Positions 47,001-49,755 of a DNA stretch of 64,000 nt are shown here, piece after piece. The stretch covers positions 1 to 64,000 of the forward strand of contig NZ_MAFQ01000017.1 of NCBI RefSeq assembly GCF_002013895.1, read 5' to 3'. Made by a program: the position numbers and the translations under genes. A model generated the notes under the pieces. The model did no database searches. It saw nothing but the letters and a program-made list of their open reading frames with translations, and was not told where the DNA came from. The DNA comes from Mycobacteroides franklinii. GTDB taxonomy: Bacteria; Actinomycetota; Actinomycetes; Mycobacteriales; Mycobacteriaceae. How positions within the stretch are numbered: the first letter of the stretch is position 1; every line of letters starts with the position of its first letter.

Positions 47001-49755
47001 CTTCGCGTTCGAGAACTATCCGACCGACACCGGGGTGGCGCTGGCCGACAGGGAGCTGGCCATCTCCGATGTTGTCAGCAGGGAATCCACCCACTACCCA
47101 TTGACGGTGCAAGCACAGCCCGGGCGCGAGCTGGGACTGCGCGTCGAGTACGACACCGAAGTATTCAGTGCGGACACCATCGAAGCGGTGATCGGCCGAC
47201 TACAGCGAGCGCTCACGGTGATGACCGCCGATCCGGCGCGGCAGTTGTCGTCCTTGGATCTGCTTGATGCCGGCGAGCATGCGCGGTTGGCGGACTTCGG
47301 AAACCGGGCAACTCTGACTTGCCCCGAAAGCGCACGCATCTCCATACCGGAGCTGTTCGCTCGACACGTGGCGCGCATCCCGAACGCAGTAGCGGTCGTC
47401 GATGCGGGCCGGTCCACGACCTACCGCGAGCTTGACCGACTGTCGAACCGGTTGGCGCACATACTCATGGCCAACGGGGTGGGTCCGGGGCAGACTGTGG
47501 CGCTGTTGTTGTCGCGCTCGACGAACGCGATTGCGGCCATGTTGGCGGTGCTGAAAACCGGAGCCGCCTATCTGCCGATCGACCTGGCGTTGCCGACGGA
47601 TCGGATGGGGTTCATGCTCGCCGACGCCGCGCCGGTGGCGGTGCTGACCTCGTCGGACCTGCGGACTCGGCTACTCGGCCATGATCTCGCCGTTATCGAT
47701 GTCGACGATCTCGCGGTGTATGTGCAGTCCCCGGCACCGCTGCCGTGGCCGGATGCGGCGGGTGTCGCTTACGTGATCTACACCTCAGGCACCACCGGTG
47801 TGCCCAAAGGTGTTGCTATTACTCATCACAATCTCACGCAGCTGTTGGGTTCTCTTGAGGCTGGACTGCCGAAGGCGGGCGTGTGGTCGCAGAGCCACTC
47901 GTATTCGTTTGACTTCTCGGTGTGGGAGATCTGGGGCGCGCTGCTGGACGGTGGACGGCTGGTGGTGGTGCCGGATGCTGTCGTGCATTCACCAGAAGAT
48001 CTCCGCGCCTTGGTTATCACCGAAAAGGTCGACGTCCTGTGCCAGACCCCATCTGCAGCGGGTGCCCTCTCTCCCGAGGGTTTGGAGTCGGTGGCATTGG
48101 TTCTCGGGGCGGAGTCGTGCCCAGCCGATCTGGTGGACCGCTGGGCGACGGGGCGGGTGATGATCAACGCCTACGGCCCGACCGAGACCACAATCTGCGC
48201 CTCGGTGAGTGTGGGCTTGACTGCGGGGGCCGGAGTGGCGCCCATCGGATCGCCGGTACCGGGTGCGGCGCTGTTTGTCTTGGACGGGTGGTTACGGCCG
48301 GTGCTGCCCGGTGTTGTCGGTGAGTTGTATGTGGCGGGCGACGGTGTCGGGCCCGGGTATTTGCGTCGCGCCGGACTGACCGCATCGCGGTATGTGGCCT
48401 GCCCGTTCGGAGAACCCGCGTCGCGGATGTATCGCACCGGAGACTTGGTGCGCTGGCGAGCCGACGGGCAGCTGCACTACGTGGGGCGCGCCGATGAGCA
48501 GGTCAAGATTCGTGGATACCGCATAGAACTCGGCGAAATCCAGTCCGCGCTGGCCGAATTGGAGGGAGTGGAGCAGGCGGTCGTGGTCGCTAGCGACGAG
48601 AACCCACTGGGTACACGGTTGGTGGGGTATGTCACTGGCACTGTCGATCCGGCGCAGATCCGCTCGCTGCTGGGGACACGGTTGCCCGCATACATGGTTC
48701 CGGCGGCGGTGGTGGTGCTCGGCGCATTGCCGCTGACCGCCAATGGCAAGCTCGACACGGGTGCGCTGCCGGCGCCCGAATACGTCGTTAGCCAGTACCG
48801 CGCGCCCGAAGGACCTACCGAGGAAATCCTGGTGGGTATCTACGCCCAGATTCTCGGCGTTAAGCGGGTGGGCGTCGACGACTCCTTCTTCGACCTTGGT
48901 GGGGACAGCATTTCGGCGATGCGCTTGATCGCCGCGATCAATACGGCGCTGGATGCCGACCTTCCGGTGCCCGTCGTGTTTGAGACACCCACCGTCAGGG
49001 GCCTGAGTCAACGGCTGGGTGTGGCCACCGGCGATGTGCCGACGATAGCGCCCGTCCAGACCCTGCACGAAGCGTCCGGCGTTCCGCTGTTCTGCATACA
49101 TCCCGCCGGTGGGGTGAGCTGGCCGTATCACGTCTTTGGCAGCTACCTGGACTGCCCGATCATCGGAATTCAGCAAGCGCCATCGGACCAGCCGTCGTCA
49201 ATTCGCGATATGGCGATCGACTACGCGAACAGAATCGAAGAGCTTTATCCCACAGGGCCTTACAACCTACTCGGCTGGTCCTTTGGCGGGGTGGTTGCGC
49301 ATGAGGTGGCCGTCGAGCTGCAGCGGCGTGGACGCACGATTTCGCGTCTTGTGCTGCTCGATGCGCAGCCGGCCATCGACCAGACTTTGTTATCCGGGGT
49401 TTCTGCCCAGCCTCAACCTGGGAACGACGAGCAGATGGAGCAGCTGCTGCGCGAAGCAGGACTAGCCGACTTGGCTCGATACAAGCGAGTCTTCGCCTTG
49501 TTCGTGCAGAACATCAACGACAACATCACGAGATATCGTCAGCACCTTCCGGGCGTGTTCGACGGTGATGTGACCCTGTTCTCTGCGGAGCGCGACCAAG
49601 ACGACCGCGCCTCGTTCCTCACGCGGTCGTGGGCGCCGCATGTCTCAGGAAGCGTTCACATTGAGCCGGTCGATTGCGCCCATGACGCGATGCTGACCAA
49701 CGAATCGGCGGGCAAGTACGGGCAACGGCTATGGGGCGTTGTTGGTAGCGAATGA
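18655..49755 (+). CDS. Giant eight-module nonribosomal peptide synthetase, predicted lipo-octapeptide synthetase
   Basis: A single 10,366-residue frame (about 1.1 MDa). Domain order: C-A-T-E / C-A(MT)-T / C-A-T / C-A-T / C-A-T-E / C-A-T / C-A-T-E / C-A-T-TE. Condensation His motifs begin at residues 137, 1641, 3069, 4125, 5177, 6703, 7723 and 9251. Carrier-protein serines are at 986, 2884, 3939, 4992, 6045, 7538, 8590 and 10085. Epimerase HHLA(V/I)DAVSW motifs are at 1158, 6216 and 8767, and the thioesterase Ser is at 10209. All adenylation domains keep the A10 lysine (GKLD). Every inspected catalytic motif is intact, so the line should be functional. C2, C6 and C8, each after an E domain, have D-accepting-type motifs (LTPLQQGL or LTPVQQGL, and HH-I-x-LDGWS). 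C3, C4, C5 and C7 carry PLSxAQNRLWF and HHIAADG of the L-L type. The product is predicted to be an N-acylated octapeptide with D residues at 1, 5 and 7 and N-methylation at residue 2. No MbtH-like gene is in the window. Confidence 0.97.
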   Translation: MELENRALPLTREQREIWLAQQTGRCDMAWQLGVLVRIDGAVDRDVLQQAIRHVVGETESLRASILEVDGTVLQTVVDGLDIDMAFHDLRGSRDPAQEARDLAAAIQRTPMPLTGPLVSFALFRTRDDEYYWFACPHHISLDGLGIALVGRRIAAVYSSLAAGMSISPAFFGSLRDLVGGESDYVASAEYLEDQDYWLGNLPSGAETGLRPPDIADQQDPYAPSVPVQLDSSVVDGVKELSKALRVRKSSVLTAACALLVHGWSAGGSDEVVLDFPVSRRVDPQSKVRPGMLAGVVPLVLHAGAGITVAEFCRQVDNKSREALRHQRFPVGTLTANDEFRGPRQAPNRVVVNFVPARLTLDFGGVPGSATYTTFGPVGHFGLFFLGFGDEQYVSTVGAGEPFASFAGADLVARLERLLSSMKSDPERLLSSMDLLGAGEQATLDRLGNRTVLTEPASAPAAVPQLFTAQVARIPGAPALTFQGRSLTYHELDSSANRLAHFLISRGAGPGRCVALMLPRSSQAVMAILAVLKSGAAYLPIDPALPPERVAFMVADAEPTVVVSTADLAGRFDGFGVRLIDVDDPAVDAETATAPPMPHPDDLAYLIYTSGTTGVPKGVGIKHCNVTQLFASLDAILPPAGVWSQAHSYSFDFSVWEIWGALLRGGRLVVVPEDVTRSPEEFHALLIAEKVTVLSQTPSAVQVLSPQGLERAALVIGAEACPTDVVGRWAPGRMMVNAYGPSETMICASISAPLTAESAGPHGVPIGSPVPGAALFVLDEWLRPVSAGVVGELYVAGAGVGVGYLGRVGLTASRFVACPFGEPGDRMYRTGDLARWRTDGQLDYLGRADEQVKIRGYRIELGEVQSALAELDGVRAAAVIAREDRPGSKRLVGYITGSADPAEARRALTMLLPDYMVPAAVMVLDALPMTVNGKLDIRALPTPEFTAGEYRAPGDSVEEILAAIYAEVLGLERVGVDESFFELGGDSILSLQVVARARAAGLACRPRDVFVEQTVGRLARVTSSVAGDAQVIDEGVGPVRATPIMRWLHAADGPTDEFNQTVVLQAPAGTVEADVVNVLQALLDRHAMLRLHVDDDGAGGWSLRTADVGAVSARECLRSMDVLSDEALLEARARLNPRDGVMLSALWIEASGELVMIVHHLAVDAVSWLILLEDVNVAWAQHRVGQSPALPATGTSFARWAAALAEHARHPDVVKQAGAWKAVAKTASALPVAPSVTDTYATAGRLSVELDAETTGMLLGEVPTAFHAGVQDILLIAFGLAWAEFLNGAGPAIGIDVEGHGRHEELGSDLDLSHTVGWFTNKYPVSLPVSDLRWLQVVAGEAALGAAIKEAKEHLRALPDGLGYGLLRYLNDDVDLEAPDPSIAFNYLGRLGTATGSFGDGWRLNHDGLAVIGAAEAVPMPLTHAVTLNAGAIDTDSGIRLHAEWTWATSILDDSDIGALGALWFEALAGICTHVRSGGGGLTPSDIAPARLSQTQIDELERQRDIADILPLTPLQQGLLFHASTAQAGNDMYAVQLDFTLTGPLDPDRLHNAMRTVVARHPHLAALFNDQFDEPVQIIPADPVVQWRYVELDDDDAEVDELIDELCRAERAAVCDLTNQSVFRAAVVRTATHRHRFVLTSHHILLDGWSLPIVLREIFASYYGQRLTAAGSYRAFLTWLADRDLDAARAAWGEVLDGLDTPTLVGPKDRLELGRRGFESSRVCEQTTRALGELARSCRTTLSTVLQGAWAMVLTSLTGQHDVVFGTPRSRVGQLEVADAESMVGLLINTVPVRANISATTTTVDLLAQLQGAHNDTLEHQHLALNEIHRVTGHEQLFDTLFVYENYPIDSGTMLGADGLAIAEFTNREYNHYPLTVEVLPGSELGLHVEYDADVFDTVSIEALVERLQRVLVAMTTDPDRRLSSVELLDGAERELLLSGLSGAGETAPVGLAPQLLTAAVAAHPDAPAVLHGEHAMSYRELDEASNRLARMLIEAGVGPERAVGAAMDRCAELVVAWWAVVKAGGVYVPVDLDHPVERISTVLDAAGAVCVLTCGAADVDIAGQLPVVRADGSDMSGYSAEAISDTDRLSALGVTDTAYVIFTSGSTGTPKGVALSHAGLLGWAAAQRDLFGLSHDARVLMVASPTFDASVGEMLLAAGSGAALVVAPPQVYAGEALTSLLHSRNVTAAIVTPTVLSTLDRARLVELQTLIAVGEACLPELVEAWAPERRMFNGYGPSETTVWVTCARLRAGQPIRIGAPIAGVRGMVLDAWLNPVPVGVVGELYLSGPALAHGYLGRVDLTAERFVASPFPGPYGALGERMYRTGDLVRWTPEGTLDYLGRADGQIKLRGQRIELGEIENTLLACPQVTQAAVTVQDGATGSHLVAYVTLNSSATVDDDAGDVQEWQHLYDELYGAHVESGFGMDFRGWNSSYTGNAIPLDEMVEWRSATVDRIMSLRPRRVLEIGAGSGLLLAELAPRCDEYVATDFSPVAIANLTRALHELQAPWCERVRLLTQPAHVTEGLPRAHFDAIVLNSVVQYFPNAGYLAEVIDSAMELLAPGGAVFIGDVRNHTLQGAFQTGIALGRSATTDAAEVRQRVRHAMLGETELLLAPEFFTTWADSRPSAGGLDIRVKRGWADNELSRYRYDVVIHQTGTSARSVAGAPVWTWADAQGLRDALMSERPMTVRIIDIPHIGQIDDVRLEAALTAGRPLADALSGAGAASEAVAPEELHRLGEDAGYHVAVTYGAQPGTVSAVFIAADGSGGAPVLTDLYVPAVDAPQRISHANDPRTNTKIGEVRQRLSAWLPEYMVPTHIVALEEFPLTSSGKLDRRALPAPEYQDADRYRAPAGAVEEILVGIYAQVLGVERVGVDDSFFDLGGDSLSAMRLISAVNASLGADLGVRAVFEAPTVAELAGLVGGDARRGEPLVARDRPALIPLSYAQNRLWFIDQLQGPSPIYNIAVALRLCGDLDADALRAALTDVVARHESLRTVFAAAGGTPRQLVLSVEEAGFACEMVDARGWTEDRLRTGIDAAARYTFDLSAESPLHTELFTVGEEEHVLVAVVHHIAADGSSITPFARDLGVAYAGRRAGRAPDWVPLAVQYVDYTLWQRAHLGDLEDADSRICAQLDFWQDALAGLPERLQLPTDRPYPQVADHRGARVAADWPAELQQQIRRVAREHNATSFMVIQAAFAALLSKITASSDVAVGFPIAGRPDPALDELVGFFVNTLVLRIDVAGDPTFAELLAQVRRRSLAAYEHQDVPFEFLVERLNPARSLSHHPVVQVLLGWENFPGHGNHPAAAMTLGDLQVTPISVHTDTARMDLALSLAERWTETGQRAGIAVTAEFRTDVFDAGTIEVLIDRLRRVLAAVTAEPRRRLSSMDLLDGVEHARLAKWGNEEVLTHPAAPSTVAGLFAAQAARTPDAVAVTFEGRSMTYRELDHAANRLAHILIGHGAGPGEFVALLFSRTAEAIVAILAVLKSGAAYLPIDPALPDTRIEFMLTDSAPRAAITTAALAGRLGGFHILVLDVNDPTLDIMPSTAPPAPSPDDLAHVIYTSGTTGVPKGVAVTQHNVAQLFDRLDIGVPLSPEQVWTQFHSYSFDFSVWEIWGALLHGGRLVVVPDTVSRSPEDFHALLVGEGVTVLTQTPSAVGMLSPEGLGSVALVIGAEPCPPELVDRWAPGRVMVNVYGPTETTMWACKSTPLHAGSGFPPIGSPVSWAAFFVLDEWLKPVPAGVVGELYLSGAGVGAGYWRRSGLTAARFVACPFGDAGVRMYRTGDLVCWGSDGQLRYLGRADEQVKVRGYRIELGEIQSALADLDAVEQAVVIAREDLPGDKRLVGYVTGSVDAAKARAALADRLPAYMVPAAVVVLPALPVTVNGKLDTRALPAPGYQDVNHYRAPTTPTEEILAGIYAEVLGVERVGVDDSFFDLGGDSLTTMRLTTTINAALQSDLGVRAVFEAPTVAQLAPRVDEGAAGGVEPLVAGERPPVVPLSFAQNRLWFVDQLQGPSALYNMPAALRLRGRLDTEALRAAISDVVTRHESLRTVFPVRDGMPQQVVIPAEQADFGWDAVDAIDWPEHRLAEAVQNAACHTFDLATEIPLRAMLFRVGQLEHVLVIVVHHIAADGLSLTPLGADLRLAYASRCAGQAPGWPELPVQYIDYTLWQRGQFGEIDDTGSRIGAQLAYWQDALAGMPERLQLPTDRPYPPMADQRGATVRVDWPAELQQQVRRVAREHNATSFMVVQAAFAVLLSKIGASNDVGIGFPIAGRRDPALDELVGFFVNTLVLRVDLAGDPTFAELLGRVHASSLAAFEHQDVPFEVLVERLNPTRSLTHHPLVQAMLAWQNFAGNDDPAAGLALSGLDVSSMPLENHSARMDLVFSLAERWSSAGDPAGIGGHVEFRTDVYDPHTIEMLAARLRRVLAAVTADPDRRLSCVDLLDEGERLRWDELGNRSVLTKAAPAHQSIPELFARHVARIPDAEALVCQDTSMTYRELDQASNRLAQRLIGAGVRPGNRVVLLLPRSAGALVAILAVLKSGAAYVPMDPALPAERIAFMLADAAPTAAVSTAGLSDRLGGHHVVVVDIDDPGIAGQPDAMPPAPDAADVAYLIYTSGTTGVPKGVAITHRNVTQLLQNLDAGLPPAGVWSHSHSLAFDVSVWEIFGALLRGGRVVVVPESVARSPQDFHALLVSHEVNVLTQTPSAVAVLSRDGLESVSLVMAGEACPAEVVDRWAPGRVMINAYGPTETTMCVAISAPLTAGSGAPPIGFPVPGAALLVLDESLRPVPGGVVGELYVAGHGVAHGYVDRAGLTASRFVACPFGTVGARMYRTGDLVRWRADGQLDYLGRADEQVKIRGYRIELGEIQSALGVLDGVENAVVIARAEQAGGRRLVGYVTGSVDPAETRAALAERLPAYMVPAAIVVLDVLPLTSNGKLDIRALPAPEYTTGEYRAPENLAEEILAGIYADVLGVERVGVDDSFFDLGGDSISAMRLVAAVNANLGVGLAVRTVFEAPTVAQLAPRINEGVAGQQPLVAGERPAVVPLSFAQNRLWFLDQLQGPSPVYNMAVALRLEGPLDAEAMGRALADVVSRHESLRTYFAAPDGTPRQVVVPAELADFGWGIDDVSGWSTGRVGEAVGLVAHRTFDLENEIPMRARLFRVADDEHLLAAVVHHIAADGMSVAPLVRDLGTAYAARCAGHAPDWSPLPVQYIDYTLWQRAQFGDIDDVTSPIGAQLSYWRDALAGMPERLQLPTDRPYPSVADQRGATVQVDWPAEVQQRITRLAREHNATSFMVMQAALSVLLSKIGANSDVAVGFPIAGRRDPALDDLVGFFVNTLVLRIDVGGDPTFAELLTQVRRRCLAAFEHQDVPFEVLVERINPTRSLTHHPLVQVTLAWQNLAGHDDPAAGLSLGDAQVTPIPADTHTARMDLVFSMGERWEESGDAAGIGGTVEFRTDVFDAASVEALIARLQRVLMAMTDDPARQLSSVDLLDDVERTHLDAIGNRSVLAGPAATHASIAEVFTSRAVRTPVAIALTFQNRSMTYRELDEASNRLAHLLVDQGAAPGRCVALMLSRSAEAIVAILAVLKSGAAYLPLDPALPAARIGFVLADAAPVTAISSTDLAERIASHGVTVIDVDDPRIGTQPGTALPGPTPEDIAYLIYTSGTTGVPKGVAVTHNNVTQLLASGDSGLPPGRVWSQWHSLSFDVSVWEIFGALLHGGRLVVVPEELTRSPDDLHALLVAEQVSVLSQTPSAAGALSSTGLDSMALVVAGEACPAEVVDRWAPGRVMVNAYGPTETTMCVAISTPLTAGSGAPPIGSPVPGAALFVLDESLRRVPAGVIGELYVAGAGVAAGYLGRAGLTASRFVACPFDGTGARMYRTGDLVRWRSDSQLDYLGRADEQVKIRGYRIELGDVGAALAMLDGVDQAVVIAREDRPGDKRLVGYITGTADPAAARSALAEQLPPYMIPAAVVVLDALPLTANGKLDARALPAPAYQSLDRYRAPDTAIEEILAGIYAQVLGLDRVGVDESFFELGGDSISSMQVVTRARGAGLTCRPRDIFVEQTVTRLARVVEVSDGSTGLTDEGVGPVPTTPIMRWLQASEGPIDEFNQTMLVQAPVGADESDVAIVLQALLDRHAMLRLRVDPEADGWSLTAPEKGTVDARDCLQSVDELTDDLIVQARSRLNPQTGAMLSAIWAAATGQLVVIIHHLAVDAVSWRILLEDLNVAWVRHRAGQPVVLPVTGTSFAQWATRLSERATHPEVVDCVDTWKAVTAAPAALPAVRPDADTFATAGHHAAELDADTTSMLIGEVPTAFKAGIHEILLIAFALATAEFVGSGEAVGIDVEGHGRLEDLGGAAPRDVDLSRTVGWFTAKYPVSLSVSGLDWAHVVSGHGVLGAAIKDAKEQLRALPEPLTYGLLRYLNPNVDLAGADPTIGFNYLGRQGRAAELSEALWRPGPQRWAGAGAAATIPMPLPHTVELNAVTIDTDAGPRLHANWTWAPSVLEREQISRLNRLWFEALTGICAHVRTGGGGLTPSDIAPARLSQRQIDELADQHRIADILTLTPVQQGLLFHANTVAGSDDLYAGQLDFTLTGPLDADRLHDAVQTMITRHPHLLARFCGQFDEPVQIIPAAPVVPWQYLELDGDVDVDVDAEIQRLCADERAAVCDLGNRRAFRVSLIRTSAQRHRLVLTNHHIVLDGWSLPILLGEIFAGYYGQRLSAPVPYRGFVTWLGGRDRDAARAAWHRVLAGFDNPTLVGPQDRTRVGTQRAELVQLPADLSRSVGELARACHTTVNVVLQAAFAQLLCWLTGQRDVVFGTTVSGRPAEVPGAESMVGLMINTVPVRANIAASSTTVDLLAQLQNDHNDTLEHEHLALGEIHRITGQDKLFDTLFAFENYPIDAAALAGEHELAITDITSRESTHYPLTVQAQPGQRLGLRIEYDTEVFDPDSIATWVERFQRVLATMTAHPRCRLSSFDVLDDTDHRQLDVWGDRAVLRQGAREASLPALFGEQVARTPDAVAVTFERGSMTYRELDEEANRLAHLLESHGAGPGRCVALLFPRSAQAIVAILAVLKTGAAYLPIDPAHPPQRIEFMVADSEPVVAITVATLMDRFAGLTLPVVDVDDPAARSQSCLAPTIPAADDLAHIIYTSGTTGIPKGMAVTHRNVTRMFDAAAVGVELAPHQVWAQFHSYAFDFSVWEIWGALLHGGRLVVVPDAVARSPKDFHALLIAEKVTVFSQTPSAVRMLSPEGLESAALVLGAEPVSPDLVDRWAVGRTMFNAYGPTETTIFASISVPLTAGSGTPPVGSPVPGAALFVLDGWMRTVPAGVVGELYVAGHGVGCGYVNRSALTASRFVACPFGEPGTRMYRTGDLVRWGGDGQLQYVGRADEQVKVRGYRIELGEIQSALADLDGVQAAEVIVREDRPGEKRLIGYVTGTADPAAARAALGDRLPAYMVPAAVVVLTELPVTPNGKLDKRALPAPEYAAGEYRGPANPTEEILAGIYARVLGVTRVGVDESFFDLGGDSISAMRLIAAINTALDADLPVRAIFEAPTVAQLAPRVGECAGGAEPLVAGARPDVVPLSFSQNRLWFVDQLQGPSPVYNIAAALRLNGPLDVEALGAALVDVVARHESLRTLFAAPGGTPQQVVVPVERVDFGWEAVDASGWSTDRLTDAVGAVASHAFNLESEIPLRACLFRTAEDEHVLAAVVHHIAADGWSITPLMRDMGVAYAGRCAGQAPDWEPLAVQYVDYTLWQRAQFGDLDDSDGRLATQLAYWEDALAGMPERLQLPTDRPYPLMADQRGATVEINWPAELQQHVRRVGREYNATSFMVMQAALAVLLAKITAGDDVAVGFPIAGRRDPALDELVGFFVNTLVLRVDVAGDPTFAELLAQVRRRSLAAFENQDVPFELLVERLNPVRSLSHHPLVQVMLAWQNLPGNSFDSGVGLSLGDVEVTPLPSDTQSARMDLTFSLSEQWSEAGDPAGISGRVEYRTDVFDPDTVTKLTDRLQRVLTALTADPNRTLSSVNLLDDVEHARLDEIGNRSVLAQPSISMSIPALFAEQVMRIPSAVALTCAGRSMTYRELDEASNRLAHLLVDRGAGPGQCVGLLTPRSAQAIVAILAVLKAGAAYLPIDPALPGTRVGFMLEDAAPSVVLSTAELAGRLNGHAPEVIDIDGSLMQTQPATALPVPSPSDIAYLIYTSGTTGVPKGVAVTHQNVTQLVASTGLGLPSAGVWSQWHSLAFDVSVSEIFGALLRGGRLVVVPEEMEWSPQDFHALLVSEQVTVLSQTPSAAGMLPMVGLESVALVVAGEACPAELVDRWGPDRLMLNAYGPTEAAIYAAVSAPLKAGSRGVPIGSPVPGAALFVLDGSMKPVPSGVVGELYVAGAGVGVGYWHRSALTGSRFVACPFGGSGMRMYRTGDLVRWRADGQLDYLGRADEQVKIRGYRIELGEIQSALADLDGVEQAVVVAREDRAGDKRLVGYITGTADPDAARAALSEQLPGYMVPAAVMRLDALPLTPNGKLDKRALPVPEYQGGQYRAPVSPVEELLAGIYAQVLGLERVGADESFFELGGDSILSMQVVARARAAGLMCRPRDVFVEQSVARLARVVVVDDGVNVAADDGVGPLRPTPIMAWLQNVDGPIDEFNQTMVVQAPAGVAEADVAIVLQALLDRHAMLRLRIDDGEDGRGGGDGWSLTVTEPGTVAVAEHVQSVDELTDEAVREARAHLNPHAGVMLSALWVPATGQLVVIIHHLAIDAVSWLVLLEDLNIAWAQHHAGHPIVLSAPRTSFSRWAQLLDEHAHEAEVVAQAQAWRQVTDTPAVFPAVHPEQDTYANAGRLSLTFDDAETVKVLLAEVPAAFHTRIHEILLIAFALATTEFTGSDTVGIDVEAHGRQEELDPTVDLSRTVGWFTAKYPVALSVSGLDWSQVGAGEAALAAVVKDAKEQLGRHPDGMTYGALRYLNTDVDVNGADPVIGFNYFGRQGGPGTDMAADGWRICQDGSSATRVATAIPMPLMHTVELNAVTIDTGDGPHLHADWTWAPSALTEAQVRRLSRLWFEALAGICALVRSGGGGFTPSDIAPARLSQHEIDQLARLHRIDDVLPLTPLQQGLFFHANAIRGAEDLYAMQMDIGLRGPLDQLRLRAAMQAVIARHPNLVARFYGQFEEPVQVIPADPVIAWRFVDLAGETIHDIDAQVFQVCATERAAVCDLANEPVFRVALIRTGEHQHRLVLTNHHIVLDGWSMPILLGEIFAGYYGHALPEAAPYRGYVSWLAARDTEAARAAWREVFANLDTPTLVSPGHRLGRGLRGSRSCEVPADTVHALSALARSSRTTVNTVLQAAWAVVMASLTGQRDITFGTTVSGRPPEVHGAESMVGLLINTVPVRANLTATTTVSDLLAQLQDAHNLTLDHQHLTLNEIHRVTGHDQLFDTLFAFENYPTDTGVALADRELAISDVVSRESTHYPLTVQAQPGRELGLRVEYDTEVFSADTIEAVIGRLQRALTVMTADPARQLSSLDLLDAGEHARLADFGNRATLTCPESARISIPELFARHVARIPNAVAVVDAGRSTTYRELDRLSNRLAHILMANGVGPGQTVALLLSRSTNAIAAMLAVLKTGAAYLPIDLALPTDRMGFMLADAAPVAVLTSSDLRTRLLGHDLAVIDVDDLAVYVQSPAPLPWPDAAGVAYVIYTSGTTGVPKGVAITHHNLTQLLGSLEAGLPKAGVWSQSHSYSFDFSVWEIWGALLDGGRLVVVPDAVVHSPEDLRALVITEKVDVLCQTPSAAGALSPEGLESVALVLGAESCPADLVDRWATGRVMINAYGPTETTICASVSVGLTAGAGVAPIGSPVPGAALFVLDGWLRPVLPGVVGELYVAGDGVGPGYLRRAGLTASRYVACPFGEPASRMYRTGDLVRWRADGQLHYVGRADEQVKIRGYRIELGEIQSALAELEGVEQAVVVASDENPLGTRLVGYVTGTVDPAQIRSLLGTRLPAYMVPAAVVVLGALPLTANGKLDTGALPAPEYVVSQYRAPEGPTEEILVGIYAQILGVKRVGVDDSFFDLGGDSISAMRLIAAINTALDADLPVPVVFETPTVRGLSQRLGVATGDVPTIAPVQTLHEASGVPLFCIHPAGGVSWPYHVFGSYLDCPIIGIQQAPSDQPSSIRDMAIDYANRIEELYPTGPYNLLGWSFGGVVAHEVAVELQRRGRTISRLVLLDAQPAIDQTLLSGVSAQPQPGNDEQMEQLLREAGLADLARYKRVFALFVQNINDNITRYRQHLPGVFDGDVTLFSAERDQDDRASFLTRSWAPHVSGSVHIEPVDCAHDAMLTNESAGKYGQRLWGVVGSE
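23140..27430 (+). other. NRPS module 2: C-A2 with embedded N-methyltransferase-T2
   Basis: C2 is the D-L type (LPLTPLQQGLLFH, HHILLDGWS at 23575). A2 differs from the other seven adenylation domains: core FTSGSTGTPKG instead of YTSGTTGVPKG, FDASVGEM instead of FDxSVWEI, and LRGQRIELGEIENTLL instead of IRGYRIELGEIQSAL. Its pocket reads D-A-G-I-I-V-G-V-W-K by eye. Between A8 and A10 (about 25850-26990) lies an N-methyltransferase domain with SAM motif VLEIGAGSGLLLAELAP at 26041, YVATDFSPVAI and VLNSVVQYFP. The T2 serine codon is at 27304. Residue 2 should be N-methylated. Confidence 0.87.
27440..30595 (+). other. NRPS module 3: C-A3-T3
   Basis: C3 is the L-L type (IPLSYAQNRLWFIDQLQGPS; HHIAADG at 27859). 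A3 pocket by eye: D-F-W-T-V-G-V-M-W-K, differing from A1 mainly at positions 322 (Val), 330 and 331 (Met-Trp). NGKLDTRAL lies near 30300. The T3 serine codon is at 30469 in DLGGDSLTTM. There is no tailoring domain, so an unmodified L residue is expected. Confidence 0.85.
30600..33745 (+). other. NRPS module 4: C-A4-T4
   Basis: C4 is the L-L type with HHIAADG at 31027. A4 pocket by eye: D-V-W-T-V-A-A-M-C-K. Six of ten positions (D, W, T, A, A and C) plus the lysine match the GrsA Phe code, with conservative changes elsewhere, so an aromatic or bulky hydrophobic residue is plausible. The T4 serine codon is at 33628. A4 is very similar to A5. Confidence 0.8.
33750..38290 (+). other. NRPS module 5: C-A5-T5-E5
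   Basis: C5 is the L-L type with HHIAADG at 34183. A5 pocket by eye: D-V-W-S-V-A-A-M-C-K, one change from A4. The T5 serine codon is at 36787 in ELGGDSISSMQ, a carrier subtype shared with the other T domains that precede epimerases. E5 has HHLAVDAVSW at 37300 and the FNYLGRQG segment. Residue 5 should be D. Confidence 0.85.
38330..41390 (+). other. NRPS module 6: C-A6-T6
   Basis: C6 is the D-L type (LTLTPVQQGLLFH; HHIVLDGWS at 38761), consistent with the upstream epimerase. A6 pocket by eye: D-F-W-S-V-G-A-I-F-K, one change from A1. NGKLDKRAL lies near 41100. The T6 serine codon is at 41266 in DLGGDSISAM. Confidence 0.85.
41400..45910 (+). other. NRPS module 7: C-A7-T7-E7
   Basis: C7 is the L-L type with HHIAADG at 41821. 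A7 is unusual: the normally conserved FDVSVWE reads FDVSVSE, so pocket position 239 is Ser. The code by eye is D-V-S-S-V-A-A-I-Y-K, suggesting an enlarged or more polar pocket. The A10 lysine is intact. The T7 serine codon is at 44422. E7 has HHLAIDAVSW at 44953. Residue 7 should be D. Confidence 0.85.
45960..49755 (+). other. NRPS module 8: C-A8-T8-TE
   Basis: C8 is the D-L type (LPLTPLQQGLFFH; HHIVLDGWS at 46405). A8 pocket by eye: D-F-W-C-V-G-A-I-C-K, nearly A1. The T8 serine codon is at 48907. The last about 240 residues are a type I thioesterase: FCIHPAGGVSWPY, LGWSFGG with Ser at nt 49279, LLDAQPA with the probable Asp and CAHDAML with the His. It releases the octapeptide by hydrolysis or macrocyclisation. 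Confidence 0.87.
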
